From Ancylobacter sp. SL191 (GTDB taxonomy: Bacteria > Pseudomonadota > Alphaproteobacteria > Rhizobiales > Xanthobacteraceae): 64,000 bases of DNA. This document shows, one piece after another, positions 42,971 to 53,841 of the stretch (position 1 is its first letter; every line of letters starts with the position of its first letter). The notes beneath the pieces were generated by a model. The model made no database searches. It worked only from the letters and a program-made list of their open reading frames with translations, and was not told where the DNA came from. The position numbers and the translations under genes are program-made. The DNA is taken from contig NZ_CP113056.1 of the NCBI RefSeq assembly GCF_026625645.1, positions 2,393,001 through 2,457,000 on the forward strand, given 5' to 3'.

Positions 42971-44338
42971 TCAGGCGGTGCGCATGCGCGTGCGGCGGCG
43001 GCCGAAGGCGAAGTCGAGCAGCACCATCACCACCAGCGAGGCGCCGACCAGCGGGAAGATGAGACCGACCACCGCCATCATGGCGATGAGCCCGCGCATC
43101 ACCGACAGGTCCGTCGGCAGCGGCGGCACGCCGAGCGAGCCCTTGGGGCGACGCTTCCACCACATCACCGCCGCCGACACCGACATCAGGATGACGGCGA
43201 AGCAGAGCGCCAGCATGAAGAGCTGGTTGGCGAGGCCGAACTCCTGGCCGAGATGGATGTTGATGCCCCATTCCAGCGCTTTGCCGGCCGGGCCGTAATC
43301 GGCATAGCTCATGTCGATCAGGGGCTTGCCGCTATACTGGTCGAGATGCACCACGCGCTGCTTGGCGAGATCGTCCGGGTAGATCGAGGCGCTGTAGACG
43401 CCGGTGGGCGAGGTCGGCAGGCTCAGCGTGTAGCCGGGCGAGACGCCGAGCTTGTCGATGATCCCGGCGGCCGCGTCGATGCCGATGGGCTGACCGGGCG
43501 TCGCCGTCGAGACCGGCACCTTGGCCTGTTCCAGCGACCAGGTCGTCGGCCCGTTCACGTGCTCCAGATGCTCGTCCGACATGGGGATATTGGTCCGCAC
43601 GCCGCTTGGGTAGCCATAGTTCGAGGAATTGGCCCACTCATTGACCTTGGCACCCCATAGCACCGACCACGGCATGCCGGAGAGCGACATGAAGCCGATG
43701 GCGAGGCCGGCGAAGGCGCCGGTGACGGCATGGAGATCGCGCCAGAACACCCGCTTCTTCGGGGTGCCGCGCACGCTCACCACGCCCCCGGTTTGCTGGC
43801 GCGGCCACCAGAGATAGAAGCCGGTGGCGACCAGCAGGATCGACCAGCCGCCGACGATCTCGATGATGCCGTTGGCGATGGGGCCGAATTCCGCGAGGCT
43901 GTGCAGGCGGCGGATCAGCCACATGATGGTGCCGCGATCGGGCAGGTCGCCGAGCACACGGGAATCATAGGGGTCGACATAGACCGACAGGCGGGTGCCG
44001 GCGGTGGTCTTCACCACCACCTCGGCGGAGGCCGATGAGGTGGACGGTGTGATTATCTTGACCACCGTTCCGGGATGCGCGGTGAGAGCCGAGGCGATCC
44101 AGGCGCTCGGGGCCTGTGGCGCGGTCTGTTGCATGGCGACCTGCTTGAGGTCGCGGTGCCAGAGCCCGTCCAGCTCGTCGCGGAACAGATAGAGCCCGCC
44201 GGTGACGGCCAGCAGGATCATGAAGGGCAGCACCAGCAGCCCGGCATAGAAGTGCCAGCGCCAGACGGCGCGGTAGAGATTGGCCGAGCGTTCGCTCGCC
44301 TCGGCCGTGGGGTCGGCGGATACGGATGTAGCGGTCAT
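42971..44338 (-). CDS. PepSY-associated transmembrane protein
   Basis: This 455-residue inner-membrane protein of the PiuB/PepSY-TM family has a first helix after RAVWRWHFYAGLLVLPFMILLAVTGGLYLF. A periplasmic PepSY domain contains PSAWIASALTAHPGTVV and LSVYVDPYDSRVLGDL. The central helices are GIIEIVGGWSILLVATGFYLWWPR and DLHAVTGAFAGLAIGFMSLSGMPW, and two helices lie at the end. Conserved His residues in the helices suggest haem or metal handling. Relatives reduce ferric siderophores or accompany TonB-dependent receptors. It follows the PCu(A)C and DUF2946-like genes on the same strand, pointing to copper or iron handling. Confidence 0.9.
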   Translation of the reverse strand: MTATSVSADPTAEASERSANLYRAVWRWHFYAGLLVLPFMILLAVTGGLYLFRDELDGLWHRDLKQVAMQQTAPQAPSAWIASALTAHPGTVVKIITPSTSSASAEVVVKTTAGTRLSVYVDPYDSRVLGDLPDRGTIMWLIRRLHSLAEFGPIANGIIEIVGGWSILLVATGFYLWWPRQQTGGVVSVRGTPKKRVFWRDLHAVTGAFAGLAIGFMSLSGMPWSVLWGAKVNEWANSSNYGYPSGVRTNIPMSDEHLEHVNGPTTWSLEQAKVPVSTATPGQPIGIDAAAGIIDKLGVSPGYTLSLPTSPTGVYSASIYPDDLAKQRVVHLDQYSGKPLIDMSYADYGPAGKALEWGINIHLGQEFGLANQLFMLALCFAVILMSVSAAVMWWKRRPKGSLGVPPLPTDLSVMRGLIAMMAVVGLIFPLVGASLVVMVLLDFAFGRRRTRMRTA

Positions 44339-44435
44339 CGGAAGGGTTTCCCGGCAGGGTGGCCGCGGTCAAGCGCCCGGCGGGAGAGCCGGGCGCGACA
44401 CGCTGCGATGGCGTTCAGACGTGAGGCGGCTGCGG

Positions 44436-44975
44436 TCAGTTCGCTGGCGTGCCGTGGCCGCTATGGGCGTCATGCCCGGCGGGACCACCCATGCCCTCGA
44501 TCTTGAACTCGACATTCACCGTGCCGGCCTTGGCGAAGGTGAGCGTGCCCTTGAAGCTCTCGCCTTCCTTCAGCGGCTGCTTCAGGCCCATGAACATCAG
44601 GTGAAAGCCGCCGGGAGCCAGCTTCACCTCGCCGCCGGCCGGGATTTCCAGCCCGTTCGGCAGCATGCGCATGGTCATGATGCCGTCCTTGACGGCCATT
44701 TCGTGAATCTCGACATGGTCGGCGATCTCGGCGGTGGCGGAGACCAGCGTGTCCGCCGTCTTCCCCTCATTCTCGATCGAGAGATAGCCGCCGCCGACCT
44801 TGGCGCCGGAGGGCGTCATGCGCGCCCAGGGGTGGCCGATCTCAAGCTCGCCGACCTTGAAGCCATGCGCGAAGGCGGGCTGGACGGCGAAGAAGGTGAG
44901 AGCGGCGGCGAGGACGAGGAAACCCACGCGGTCCTCGGTGTGACGCAGGACGCGGCTGAACAGATAGCGGATCAT
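44436..44975 (-). CDS. Copper chaperone PCu(A)C
   Basis: This 179-residue periplasmic cupredoxin-like protein has a signal peptide ending AVQPAFAHG. It shows the family start ELEIGHPWARMTPSGAKVGGGYLSI and the Cu(I) site formed by HEMAVKDGIMTMRM and the later GGFHLMFM (the H-x10-M-x21-H-x-M pattern). It delivers copper to the CuA centre of cytochrome oxidase. A His-rich tail (HDAHSGHG) may bind metal too. ATG 44975 has GGGAG eight bases upstream; an upstream extension to 45023 is unlikely. Confidence 0.93.
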   Translation of the reverse strand: MIRYLFSRVLRHTEDRVGFLVLAAALTFFAVQPAFAHGFKVGELEIGHPWARMTPSGAKVGGGYLSIENEGKTADTLVSATAEIADHVEIHEMAVKDGIMTMRMLPNGLEIPAGGEVKLAPGGFHLMFMGLKQPLKEGESFKGTLTFAKAGTVNVEFKIEGMGGPAGHDAHSGHGTPAN

Positions 44976-45062
44976 GGAAGGCACTCCCTTGGCCGGCGGA
45001 CCCCGCAGGGCGATGGCCGGCATGTTCGACTGACGATGAAGCCCCGGCGTTGGGGCGGTGCG

Positions 45063-45452
45063 TCAGGCGAGGGGAGGGGCCCGTGCGTGTCGCGGAGAGC
45101 GTTCCAGCCCCGCGGGGTGATGGAGCGCAGCCGTCGGTTCGATGCGCACCGCCGGCCGTGGGGCGGGTACGCCGATGCCGGCCATGGACACCGGCGGCAG
45201 GCTGCCGACGGCGTTGATCTGGCAGCCGGAGAAGCAGCATTCCGGCGTGTGGTGTGTGGAATCAACCGGCCCGGCCGGGGAGGGCGCGATATCCTGCGCG
45301 CCTCGGCAGATGACCAGGTCCATGGTGCCTGAGGCGAGGCCCGCGGCATGGGCGCCGGAGGCGATGCCGCCGATGATCGCCTGCAGCACAAGCAGATAGG
45401 CGATGGCGAGGGCCATCGTCATCCGACGCAATGTGCTGCGGTGGGCGGTCAT
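45063..45452 (-). CDS. DUF2946-like exported or membrane protein
   Basis: This 129-residue protein has one N-terminal hydrophobic helix ([21 protein letters not shown]). A cysteine-containing middle follows ([10 protein letters not shown], then [12 protein letters not shown]). This layout is typical of DUF2946/DUF2946-like proteins found with copper and TonB genes. The C-terminal third is Pro/Arg/His-rich. Family assignment is tentative. It lies upstream of PCu(A)C and the PepSY gene, and the three probably form a copper-linked unit. Confidence 0.6.
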   Translation of the reverse strand: MTAHRSTLRRMTMALAIAYLLVLQAIIGGIASGAHAAGLASGTMDLVICRGAQDIAPSPAGPVDSTHHTPECCFSGCQINAVGSLPPVSMAGIGVPAPRPAVRIEPTAALHHPAGLERSPRHARAPPLA

Positions 45453-45510
45453 GCCGGCCGGCGCTCCCTCGGCGACGTTTCAGCCCGTGATGTAGCACGC
45501 CGCCCGACGG

Positions 45511-45543
45511 CCCGGAACAGCGGCACGGCGCCGCTGTCCCGGG
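45511..45543 (-). terminator. Strong hairpin after xylG
   Basis: Fourteen-base arms (CCCGGAACAGCGGC at 45511-45524, GCCGCTGTCCCGGG at 45530-45543) with one wobble and a five-base loop, immediately downstream of the xylG stop. No U-tract follows on the minus strand. It may stabilise the xyl mRNA end or act as a Rho-assisted stop. Confidence 0.45.
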
Positions 45544-45550
45544 AAACGTC

Positions 45551-46360
45551 TCAGAGGCTGGCGCCGGGCCCGGGGGTGGCGCCGGGGGGGCACTTGCCGA
45601 GGATGATCATGCCGAGCACCTCGTCCTTGGTGACGTCCGTGGTGCGGGCGCTGCCCACCAGCTTGCCGTTCTTCATCACGCTCACCCGGTCCGCGAGGTC
45701 GAAGACGTCGTGAATGTCGTGGCTGATGAGGAAGATGCCGATGCCTTCCGCCTTGAGCTGCTTGATCAGCTCGCCGACCTGCGCGGTCTCCTGCGGGCCG
45801 AGCGCGGCGGTCGGCTCGTCCATGATCAGGATCTTGGCGTTGAAGTGGATGGCGCGGGCGATGGCGACCGACTGGCGCTGGCCGCCGGAGAGACCGCGCA
45901 CCGGCTCCTTGAACTTGCGGAAGTTCGGGTTGAGCCGGCCCATCACCTCGCGCGTCGCCGCCTCCATGGCCACGTCGTCGAGCGTGCCCCACGGGGTCAT
46001 CAGCTCGCGGCCGAGGAAGAGATTGGCGGCGGCGTCGACATTATCGGCGAGCGCCAGCGTCTGGTAGATCGTCTCGATGCCGTAGCGCTTGGCGTCGCGC
46101 GGGTTGGAGATGTCGGCCTTCTCGCCGCCGATACGGATCTCGCCGGAATCCGGCCGGTAGGCACCGGCGAGGATCTTGATGAGGGTGGATTTTCCCGCGC
46201 CATTGTGGCCGAGCAGGCCGACGACCTCGCCCGGATGAAGATCGACGCTGACATTGTCGACGGCGCGGATGCCGCCGAAGGAGATGGCGATGTCGCGCAT
46301 CTCGACGAGCGGCGTGCCGGTGCGGGCGGCGGCTGCGGTGGTGGTTGCGACGCTGTTCAT
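45551..46360 (-). CDS. xylG: Sugar (xylose) ABC transporter ATPase
   Basis: This 269-residue ATPase of the CUT2 class has Walker [20 protein letters not shown], the Q-loop [13 protein letters not shown], signature [16 protein letters not shown], Walker [14 protein letters not shown] and the switch His in [18 protein letters not shown]. Escherichia coli XylG has two such domains in about 510 residues. This single-domain form, usual in alphaproteobacteria, must act as a homodimer. It is the last gene of xylF-xylH-xylG; xylose is inferred from the neighbouring xylA/xylB. Confidence 0.9.
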   Translation of the reverse strand: MNSVATTTAAAARTGTPLVEMRDIAISFGGIRAVDNVSVDLHPGEVVGLLGHNGAGKSTLIKILAGAYRPDSGEIRIGGEKADISNPRDAKRYGIETIYQTLALADNVDAAANLFLGRELMTPWGTLDDVAMEAATREVMGRLNPNFRKFKEPVRGLSGGQRQSVAIARAIHFNAKILIMDEPTAALGPQETAQVGELIKQLKAEGIGIFLISHDIHDVFDLADRVSVMKNGKLVGSARTTDVTKDEVLGMIILGKCPPGATPGPGASL

Positions 46361-46370
46361 GTGCCGGCCC

Positions 46371-47681
<1,311 letters not shown>

Positions 47682-47793
47682 GAGCGTCCTCCTGGGGGCG
47701 TCGGAGCGTGGCCGCGCGGGCCTCAAGGCCTGTCGCGCGGGGCGCCTTATGGGGATGCGGCGGAACCTGGGCTCCGCCGCATACTCGTTGGGG

Positions 47794-48834
47794 TCAGTCG
47801 CAGGCCTTGACCGTGCCGGGCTTCACGCCCTGGCAGACGGTCGCCTTCGGCACCCAGCCGGCCTCGATGATCACGCCCAGATTGTCCTTGGTGATCGGGA
47901 TCGGCTTCAGGAAGGTCGAGTTCATCGCCTGCTTCTTCGGCCCGCCAGTGAAGGTGGTGGTGCCGGGGATCGCCTTGGCATCGGTGCCCTTGGCGAGGGC
48001 CAGGGCGATCTCGGCGGCCTTCTGGCCGAGCTCGCGCGAGTCCTTCCACACCGACACGGTCTGCGTGCCCAGCGCGATGCGGTTCAGCGCGGCGAAGTCG
48101 GCGTCCTGGCCCGAGACCGGCACGGAGCCGGCAAGGCCCTGCGCGGCGAGGGCGGCGATGGCGCCACCGGCGGTGCCGTCATTGGAGGCGACGACCGCGT
48201 CCACCTTGTTGTTGTTGGCGGTCAGCATCTGCTCGGTGTTGCGCTGGGCATTGGCCGGCAGCCAGCTGTCGGTATAGGCCTCGCCGACATTCTTGATGTC
48301 GCCCTTGTCGATGGCGGCCTTGAGGGCTTCCATCTGACCGGAGAACAGGAAATCGGCGTTGGGGTCGGAGGCCGAGCCCTTGATGAAGATGTAATTGCCC
48401 TTCGGCTTCACCTTGGCGACTTCGAGCGCCTGCAGGCGGCCGACTTCCTTGTTGTCGAAGGTGATGTAGTAGGCATAGGGGTTCTCGATCAGGCGGTCAT
48501 AACCGACGACCGGGATGCCTTCGTTCTGCGCCTTGGTGATGGCGGGGGCGATGGCGTCCGAATCCTGCGCGAGGATGATGAGGGCGGTGGCGCCCTGCGC
48601 GATCAGCGCCTCGACATCCGAGAGCTGCTTGGCGGCCGAGGACTGCGCATCGGCGGAAATGTACTTGGCACCGGCGGCGGCGAGCGCCTTCTTGATGGCG
48701 GCTTCGTCGGTCTTCCAGCGCTCTTCCTGGAAGTTCGACCAGGAGACGCCGACCACGGGCTCGGCAGCGCGGGCGGCGCCCACGGTGACGACGGTCGCCA
48801 GCGCGGCGAGAGTAAGGCTCAGGCTCGACTTCAT
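47794..48834 (-). CDS. xylF: D-xylose-binding periplasmic protein
   Basis: This 346-residue periplasmic sugar-binding protein has a signal peptide (about 1-23, ending GAARAAEP). The XylF-type fold shows [77 protein letters not shown] and [16 protein letters not shown]. These match XylF closely. GGGAGG lies five bases before ATG 48834. It is the first gene of the uptake operon, divergent from xylR. Confidence 0.95.
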   Translation of the reverse strand: MKSSLSLTLAALATVVTVGAARAAEPVVGVSWSNFQEERWKTDEAAIKKALAAAGAKYISADAQSSAAKQLSDVEALIAQGATALIILAQDSDAIAPAITKAQNEGIPVVGYDRLIENPYAYYITFDNKEVGRLQALEVAKVKPKGNYIFIKGSASDPNADFLFSGQMEALKAAIDKGDIKNVGEAYTDSWLPANAQRNTEQMLTANNNKVDAVVASNDGTAGGAIAALAAQGLAGSVPVSGQDADFAALNRIALGTQTVSVWKDSRELGQKAAEIALALAKGTDAKAIPGTTTFTGGPKKQAMNSTFLKPIPITKDNLGVIIEAGWVPKATVCQGVKPGTVKACD

Positions 48835-48954
48835 GCGTTCCTCCCAAAGGATGAGATGCGGGGCGCCGCTCGGCATTGGCGCCTCAGCCTGAGGCGTGCC
48901 GCGGTCATTTTTGACGTTCGAACCTCAGAGGGGACGAAACGCCCTGTTTTTTTG

Positions 48955-48974
48955 GTCGGTCGTGCAAGACCGAC
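48955..48974. promoter_or_regulatory. Inverted repeat in the xylF-xylR control region
   Basis: GTCGGTC-GTGCAA-GACCGAC, seven-base perfect arms, beside a T7 run. No U-tract follows on either strand, so it is more likely an operator than a terminator. It lies about 120 bases upstream of xylF. Confidence 0.45.
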
Positions 48975-49087
48975 TGAACCTCATCATACCTCAAAAAGAC
49001 GGGTCAGAGGCAGTGATTAGCAAATTCCTTAGGCAATGACCCTGACCTTTTGGTCTAATCTCAAGGCTTCGCGTCCTGAGTTGCGTA

Positions 49088-49102
49088 CCTCAGATTTTGA
49101 GG
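49088..49102. promoter_or_regulatory. CCTCA-N5-TGAGG palindrome, candidate XylR operator
   Basis: CCTCAGATTTTGAGG ends 13 bases before the xylR ATG and includes its likely ribosome site. Further CCTCA boxes occur in the same 281-base gap (near 48923, 48979 and 48989). A LacI-type regulator would bind such a dyad, so autoregulation of xylR and control of xylF are plausible. This is inferred. Confidence 0.45.
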
Positions 49103-49115
49103 GCAACATGACGGT

Positions 49116-50153
49116 ATGTCCAGACCCCTTTCACGCATCACCCTCCAGGACGTGGCCCGCGAGGCCGGCGTTTCGCTGGCGACGGCTGATCGCGTGCTGA
49201 ATGGGCGGACCGGCGTGCGCGATGCGACCGCCGGTCGGGTGAAGGACGCCGTGGCGCGTCTGGGCTATCGGCCCAACCTCGCCGCGGCGCGGCTGGCGCG
49301 GGGCGAGACCTACCGATTTTGCTTCGTGCTGCCGGCCGGCTCGAACGTCTTCATGCGGATGCTGGCCGAGCAGGTTGCCAACACCGCCCAATGGCTCGCC
49401 GCCAACAACGCCTATATCGACGCGGTGCGCGTCGACGTCTTTGCCCCGGAAACGCTGGTTGCCACCCTCGAAGGTCTGGTGGGGCGCTATGACGGCGTGG
49501 CGGTGGTCGCGCTCGATCACCCGCGTGTGCGGGCGGCGATCGACGATCTCGTGTCGTCGGGCATCGCCGTCGTCACGCTGGTCTCGGACGTGCCGTCCTC
49601 GCACCGGCTGCACTATGTCGGCATCGACAACATCGCCGCCGGGCGCACCGCCGGCACGCTGATCGGCCGATTCGTCGGCGGGCGCATGGGCTCCATCGGG
49701 CTGATCGTCGGCACGCCGGCGCTGCGCGACCATGCCGAGCGGCAGTTCGGCTTCATGCAGGTGCTGTCGGGCGAATATCCCGACCTCACCGTGCTCCCTG
49801 CGCAGGAAAGCCTCGACGACGAGGAGCGCGCCGAGGCCATCACCACCCGCCTGCTGAACGAGGTGCCGGACCTCGTCGGCGTCTACAATGTCGGTGCCGG
49901 CAATCGCGGCATCGGCTCCGCCATCGTCGCGGCGAACCGGGCCGAGAACCTTGTGTTCGTGGGCCATGACCTGACCGACGATACCCGCCGCTTTCTGCTG
50001 CGCGGCGTGATGGACGCGGTCATCAACCAGGATGCCGGCCACCAGTCGCGCTCGGCCGCCCGCGTCCTGCTGGCCCATTGCGCCGGCGAGCCGCTGCTCA
50101 ACGAGCAGGAGCGTATCCGCATCGACATCTTCCTGCGGGACAACCTCCCGTGA
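49116..50153 (+). CDS. xylR: LacI-family regulator of xylose genes
   Basis: This 345-residue regulator has the LacI-type helix-turn-helix ITLQDVAREAGVSLATADRVLNG at 8-30 and hinge LGYRPNLAAARLARG. The ligand-binding domain resembles periplasmic sugar-binding proteins, with LHYVGIDNIAAGRTAGTLIGRF and VFVGHDLTDDTRRFLLRGVMDAVINQD. It is divergent from xylF and followed 32 bases later by xylB, so it most likely represses both units until xylose is present. The effector is inferred from position. Confidence 0.88.
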   Translation: MSRPLSRITLQDVAREAGVSLATADRVLNGRTGVRDATAGRVKDAVARLGYRPNLAAARLARGETYRFCFVLPAGSNVFMRMLAEQVANTAQWLAANNAYIDAVRVDVFAPETLVATLEGLVGRYDGVAVVALDHPRVRAAIDDLVSSGIAVVTLVSDVPSSHRLHYVGIDNIAAGRTAGTLIGRFVGGRMGSIGLIVGTPALRDHAERQFGFMQVLSGEYPDLTVLPAQESLDDEERAEAITTRLLNEVPDLVGVYNVGAGNRGIGSAIVAANRAENLVFVGHDLTDDTRRFLLRGVMDAVINQDAGHQSRSAARVLLAHCAGEPLLNEQERIRIDIFLRDNLP

Positions 50154-50185
50154 TCCCACCCCTCCGCGTACAAGGAATGTGAGGC

Positions 50186-51643
50186 ATGTTTCTCGGCCTC
50201 GATATTGGAACCTCCGCCGTCAAGGCGGTGCTGGTCGACGGCGACCAGAAGGTGCTCGCCACCACCGAGACGCCGCTCGCCATCGCGCGCCCGCAGCCGG
50301 GCTTCAGCGAGCAGAACCCGGAAGATTGGTGGCAGGCGACGCTCGCCAGCATCGACGCGCTCAAGGCCCAGCAGCCGGCGGCGCTGTCGGCCGTGCGGGG
50401 CATCGGCCTCTCCGGCCAGATGCATGGCGCGGTGCTGCTGGATGCCTCCGGCGCGGTGCTGCGCCCGGCGATCCTGTGGAATGACGGCCGCTCCTCGGCG
50501 GAATGCCGTGAGCTGGAAGAACGCTTCCCTGCACTGCACCAGGTGGCGGGCAATCTCGCCTTCCCCGGCTTCACCGCGCCTAAGCTGATCTGGGTGAAGA
50601 AGCATGAGCCGGAGATTTTCGCCCGCACCGCCAAGGTGCTGCTGCCCAAGGCCTATGTCGGCTATCGCCTGACCGGCGAGATGGTCGAGGAAATGTCCGA
50701 CGCCTCCGGCACGCTCTGGCTGGACGTCGCGCGCCGCGACTGGTCGGACGAGGCGCTCGCCGCCACCGATCTCTCGCGCGATCACATGCCGCGCCTCGTC
50801 GAGGGCAATGCGGCGGCGGGCCGGATCAAGGGCGAGCTGGCCGCGCGCTGGGGCATGGAGACGCCGCCGGTGCTGGCGGGCGGCGCTGGCGACAATGCCG
50901 CCGGCGCGGTCGGCCTCGGGGCGATCGGCGCGGGCAATGCCTTCGTCTCGCTCGGCACCTCCGGCGTGCTCTGGGCAACCACGGACCGCTACGCGCCAAA
51001 CCCGCAGTCCAGCGTCCACGCCTTCTGCCACGCCATTCCCGCCACCTGGCACCAGATGGGCGTGATCCTGTCGGCCGCCTCGGCGCTCGGCTGGTGGTCG
51101 GAGGCGATGAAGATCGCGCCGGGCGACCTGCTCGCGCCGCTTGGCGACGCGCCAAGCGCGCCCTCGCCGGCGCTGTTCCTGCCTTATCTCTCCGGCGAGC
51201 GCACGCCGCATAACGACACGGCGATCCGCGGCGCCTTCATCGGGCTCGACCATGACGCCTCGCGCGAGACGCTGACGCAGGCGGTGCTGGAAGGCGTCGC
51301 CTTCGCCTTCAAGGACTGCCTCGACGCGCTCGCCGCGGCAGCCACGAAGCTTGATCAGGCCGACGTCATCGGCGGCGGCTCGCGCTCGCGCTTCTGGATC
51401 GGCGTGCTCGCCAATGTGCTCGGCCTGCCGCTCAACCGCATCGAGGATGGCGAGCGCGGCGGGGCCTTCGGTGCCGCCCGTCTCGCCCGCATGGCCGCCA
51501 CCGGCGAAGCCCCATCCAGCGTGTGCCTGCCGCCGCGACGGATCGAGACCATTCATCCCACCCCCGACCTGCAAAACGCCTATGCGGAGCGGCACGCCCG
51601 TTACCGGGCCCTGTACCCCGCCTTGAAGGGAGCGACGTCATGA
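50186..51643 (+). CDS. xylB: Xylulokinase
   Basis: This 485-residue FGGY-family kinase makes xylulose 5-phosphate. The N-terminal phosphate-binding loop is [39 protein letters not shown] and [12 protein letters not shown] carry the substrate contacts. [19 protein letters not shown] and the C-terminal [24 protein letters not shown] form the ATP site. GAGG precedes the ATG. It overlaps xylA by four bases (ATGA). Confidence 0.97.
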   Translation: MFLGLDIGTSAVKAVLVDGDQKVLATTETPLAIARPQPGFSEQNPEDWWQATLASIDALKAQQPAALSAVRGIGLSGQMHGAVLLDASGAVLRPAILWNDGRSSAECRELEERFPALHQVAGNLAFPGFTAPKLIWVKKHEPEIFARTAKVLLPKAYVGYRLTGEMVEEMSDASGTLWLDVARRDWSDEALAATDLSRDHMPRLVEGNAAAGRIKGELAARWGMETPPVLAGGAGDNAAGAVGLGAIGAGNAFVSLGTSGVLWATTDRYAPNPQSSVHAFCHAIPATWHQMGVILSAASALGWWSEAMKIAPGDLLAPLGDAPSAPSPALFLPYLSGERTPHNDTAIRGAFIGLDHDASRETLTQAVLEGVAFAFKDCLDALAAAATKLDQADVIGGGSRSRFWIGVLANVLGLPLNRIEDGERGGAFGAARLARMAATGEAPSSVCLPPRRIETIHPTPDLQNAYAERHARYRALYPALKGATS

Positions 51644-52965
51644 CCAGCCCGACCGGGTTCTTCCCCACCACCGCGCCGCTGGCCTATGCCGGCCCGAATA
51701 GCCGCGACCCGTTCAGCTTCCGCTGGTACGACAAGGACCGCGTCGTGCTCGGCAAGCGGATGGAAGACCATCTGCGCTTCGCGGTCGCCTATTGGCACAG
51801 CTTCACCTGGCCGGGTGGCGACCCCTTCGGCGGCGAAACCTTCTTCCGCCCATGGATGCACGGCGCCGACGAGATGACGCTGGCGCGCGCCAAGGCGGAC
51901 ATCGCCTTCGAGCTGTTCGACATCCTCGACGTGCCGTTCTTCGCCTTCCATGACCGCGACATCGCCCCGGAAGGCGCGACGCTGGCCGAGTCGAACGCCA
52001 ATGTGCGGGCGATCGCCGAGATCTTCGCGCGGAAGATGGAGACCTCGAAGACCAAGCTGCTCTGGGGCACGGCCAACCTGTTCTCCAACCGCCGCTTCAT
52101 GGCGGGCGCCGCGACCAATCCCGACCCGGATGTGTTCGCCTATGCCGCCGCGCAGGTGAAGAACGTGCTCGAAGTCACCCATGAGCTGGGCGGCGAGAAC
52201 TATGTGCTGTGGGGCGGCCGCGAGGGCTATGAGACCCTGCTCAACACCGATCTGAAGCGCGAGCTCGACCAGCTCGGCCGCTTCCTCAACATGGTCGTCG
52301 AGCACAAGTACAAGATCGGCTTCAAGGGCACGATCCTGATAGAGCCGAAGCCGCAGGAGCCGACCAAGCACCAGTACGACTTCGACGTCTCGACCGTTTA
52401 CGGCCTGCTGTGCCGCGCCGGGCTCGAAAAGGAAGTGAAGCTCAACATCGAGGCGAACCACGCGACCCTTGCCGGCCATAGCTTCGAGCATGAGATCGCC
52501 ATGGCCGCCGCGCTCGGCGTGTTCGGCTCGATCGACATGAACAAGGGCGATGCGCAGTCCGGCTGGGACACCGACCAGTTCCCCACCAATGTCGAGGACA
52601 CCGCACTCGCCTTCTACGAAATCCTGCGCGCAGGCGGCTACACCACCGGCGGCACCAATTTCGACGCCAAGGTGCGCCGCCAGTCGATCGACCCGGAGGA
52701 TCTCGTTATCGCTCATGCGGCGGCCATGGATGTGTGCGCGCGCGCCCTGCTGGTCGCCGCCGATATGATCGAGGACGGCGCGCTGCAGAAGGCGGTCGAT
52801 GCCCGCTATGCCGGGTGGGACCAGCCCGCCAACAAGGCGATGCTGGAACCGGGCGCCTCGCTCGACTCGATCGCCGCCCGCGTGGCGTCGGAGAATCTGA
52901 ACCCGCAGCCGCGTTCCGGCCAGCAGGAGCGGCTTGAAGCCCTTGCGGGCAGCTATTTCCGCTGA
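51640..52965 (+). CDS. xylA: Xylose isomerase
   Basis: This 441-residue metal-dependent isomerase has the conserved [19 protein letters not shown] (catalytic His), [38 protein letters not shown], the metal-binding Glu/Asp in [18 protein letters not shown] and [18 protein letters not shown]. It converts D-xylose to D-xylulose, so this organism uses the isomerase route. The longer upstream frame lies inside xylB. A hairpin follows the stop. Confidence 0.97.
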   Translation: MTSPTGFFPTTAPLAYAGPNSRDPFSFRWYDKDRVVLGKRMEDHLRFAVAYWHSFTWPGGDPFGGETFFRPWMHGADEMTLARAKADIAFELFDILDVPFFAFHDRDIAPEGATLAESNANVRAIAEIFARKMETSKTKLLWGTANLFSNRRFMAGAATNPDPDVFAYAAAQVKNVLEVTHELGGENYVLWGGREGYETLLNTDLKRELDQLGRFLNMVVEHKYKIGFKGTILIEPKPQEPTKHQYDFDVSTVYGLLCRAGLEKEVKLNIEANHATLAGHSFEHEIAMAAALGVFGSIDMNKGDAQSGWDTDQFPTNVEDTALAFYEILRAGGYTTGGTNFDAKVRRQSIDPEDLVIAHAAAMDVCARALLVAADMIEDGALQKAVDARYAGWDQPANKAMLEPGASLDSIAARVASENLNPQPRSGQQERLEALAGSYFR

Positions 52966-52978
52966 TCCAGCGGAAATC

Positions 52979-53020
52979 CCGCCTGCGCCGGCACCCGCGA
53001 GCTGGCGCAGGCGGTCCTTT
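52979..53020 (+). terminator. Probable terminator of xylR-xylB-xylA
   Basis: CCGCCTGCGCC (52979-52989) pairs perfectly with GGCGCAGGCGG (53004-53014) and is followed by TCCTTTG. The U-tract is poor but the stem is very stable. Confidence 0.65.
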
Positions 53021-53189
53021 GTGATCGACGTGCATGATTGACTTGGCGGCAATTCCCCCTTTCGATCGGCACCGGGAGCGACTGTTGAATCGTCGTCCGG
53101 CGTCGTCGCGCCGCGGCAGGGCCATCATCGACCTGTCACGCGCGTGAATGAAGCTCGCCGAGAGCGGCGAAGCCTTAAAGGGGTAGGAA

Positions 53190-53807
53190 ATGCGCCTTCG
53201 TCTGACGGGCCTCATGGCGGTTGCGGCCGCGGCCCTCTCCATCACCGCTGCGGATGCCCAGATGCGCCCCCCGGCGGCGCTCAGCAACCAGATCGTCGAC
53301 GTGCCGGAAAAGCCCGGCTACGTGCCCTCGCCGGGCGAAGAGCAGCTCGACCCGCAGCTGCGCCGCCAGCCGGTGTTCTTCCGCAATAACGAGCCGCCCG
53401 GCACGATCATCATCCACACCAATGAGCGGTTCCTCTATCTGGTGCTCGGGCCGTCCAGCGCGCTGCGCTACGGCATCGGCGTCGGGCGCGAGGGCTTCCA
53501 GTGGTCGGGCCTGCAGAAGGTCAGCCGCAAGGCGGAATGGCCGGACTGGACCCCGCCGCCGGAGATGATCCAGCGCCAGCCCTATCTGCCGCGCTTCATG
53601 GCGGGCGGCCCCGGCAACCCGATGGGCGCGGCCGCACTCTATCTCGGCCAGACCGTCTACCGCATCCATGGCACCAACATGCCGGACACCATTGGCATGG
53701 CCGTGTCGTCGGGCTGCTTCCGCCTGGTGAACGCTGACGTGCAGGACCTCTACAACCGCGTGCCCGTGGGCACCAAGGTCGTGATCCGGCAGGCGCCGGA
53801 ACTCTGA
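53190..53807 (+). CDS. L,D-transpeptidase (YkuD domain)
   Basis: This 205-residue exported protein has a signal peptide (about 1-24, ending TAADAQ). The YkuD catalytic domain (about 70-204) has the active-site block YRIHGTNMPDTIGMAVSSGCFRLVN, whose HGTN and S-x-GC-x-R residues include the nucleophilic Cys. Such enzymes make 3-3 peptidoglycan crosslinks or anchor proteins to the wall. The middle KVSRKAEWPDWTPPPEM matches the family subgroup common in Rhizobiales. It is a single gene with GGGGTAGGAA before the ATG. Confidence 0.95.
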   Translation: MRLRLTGLMAVAAAALSITAADAQMRPPAALSNQIVDVPEKPGYVPSPGEEQLDPQLRRQPVFFRNNEPPGTIIIHTNERFLYLVLGPSSALRYGIGVGREGFQWSGLQKVSRKAEWPDWTPPPEMIQRQPYLPRFMAGGPGNPMGAAALYLGQTVYRIHGTNMPDTIGMAVSSGCFRLVNADVQDLYNRVPVGTKVVIRQAPEL

Positions 53808-53841
53808 CGCCGCCGCATCGCATCGTTCGACTGGGGGAACT

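Noticed and set aside
48945..48975. Terminator near the T7 run in the xylF-xylR gap
   Set aside because: The T-run precedes the hairpin on the plus strand and becomes an A-run on the minus strand, so it cannot terminate either way.
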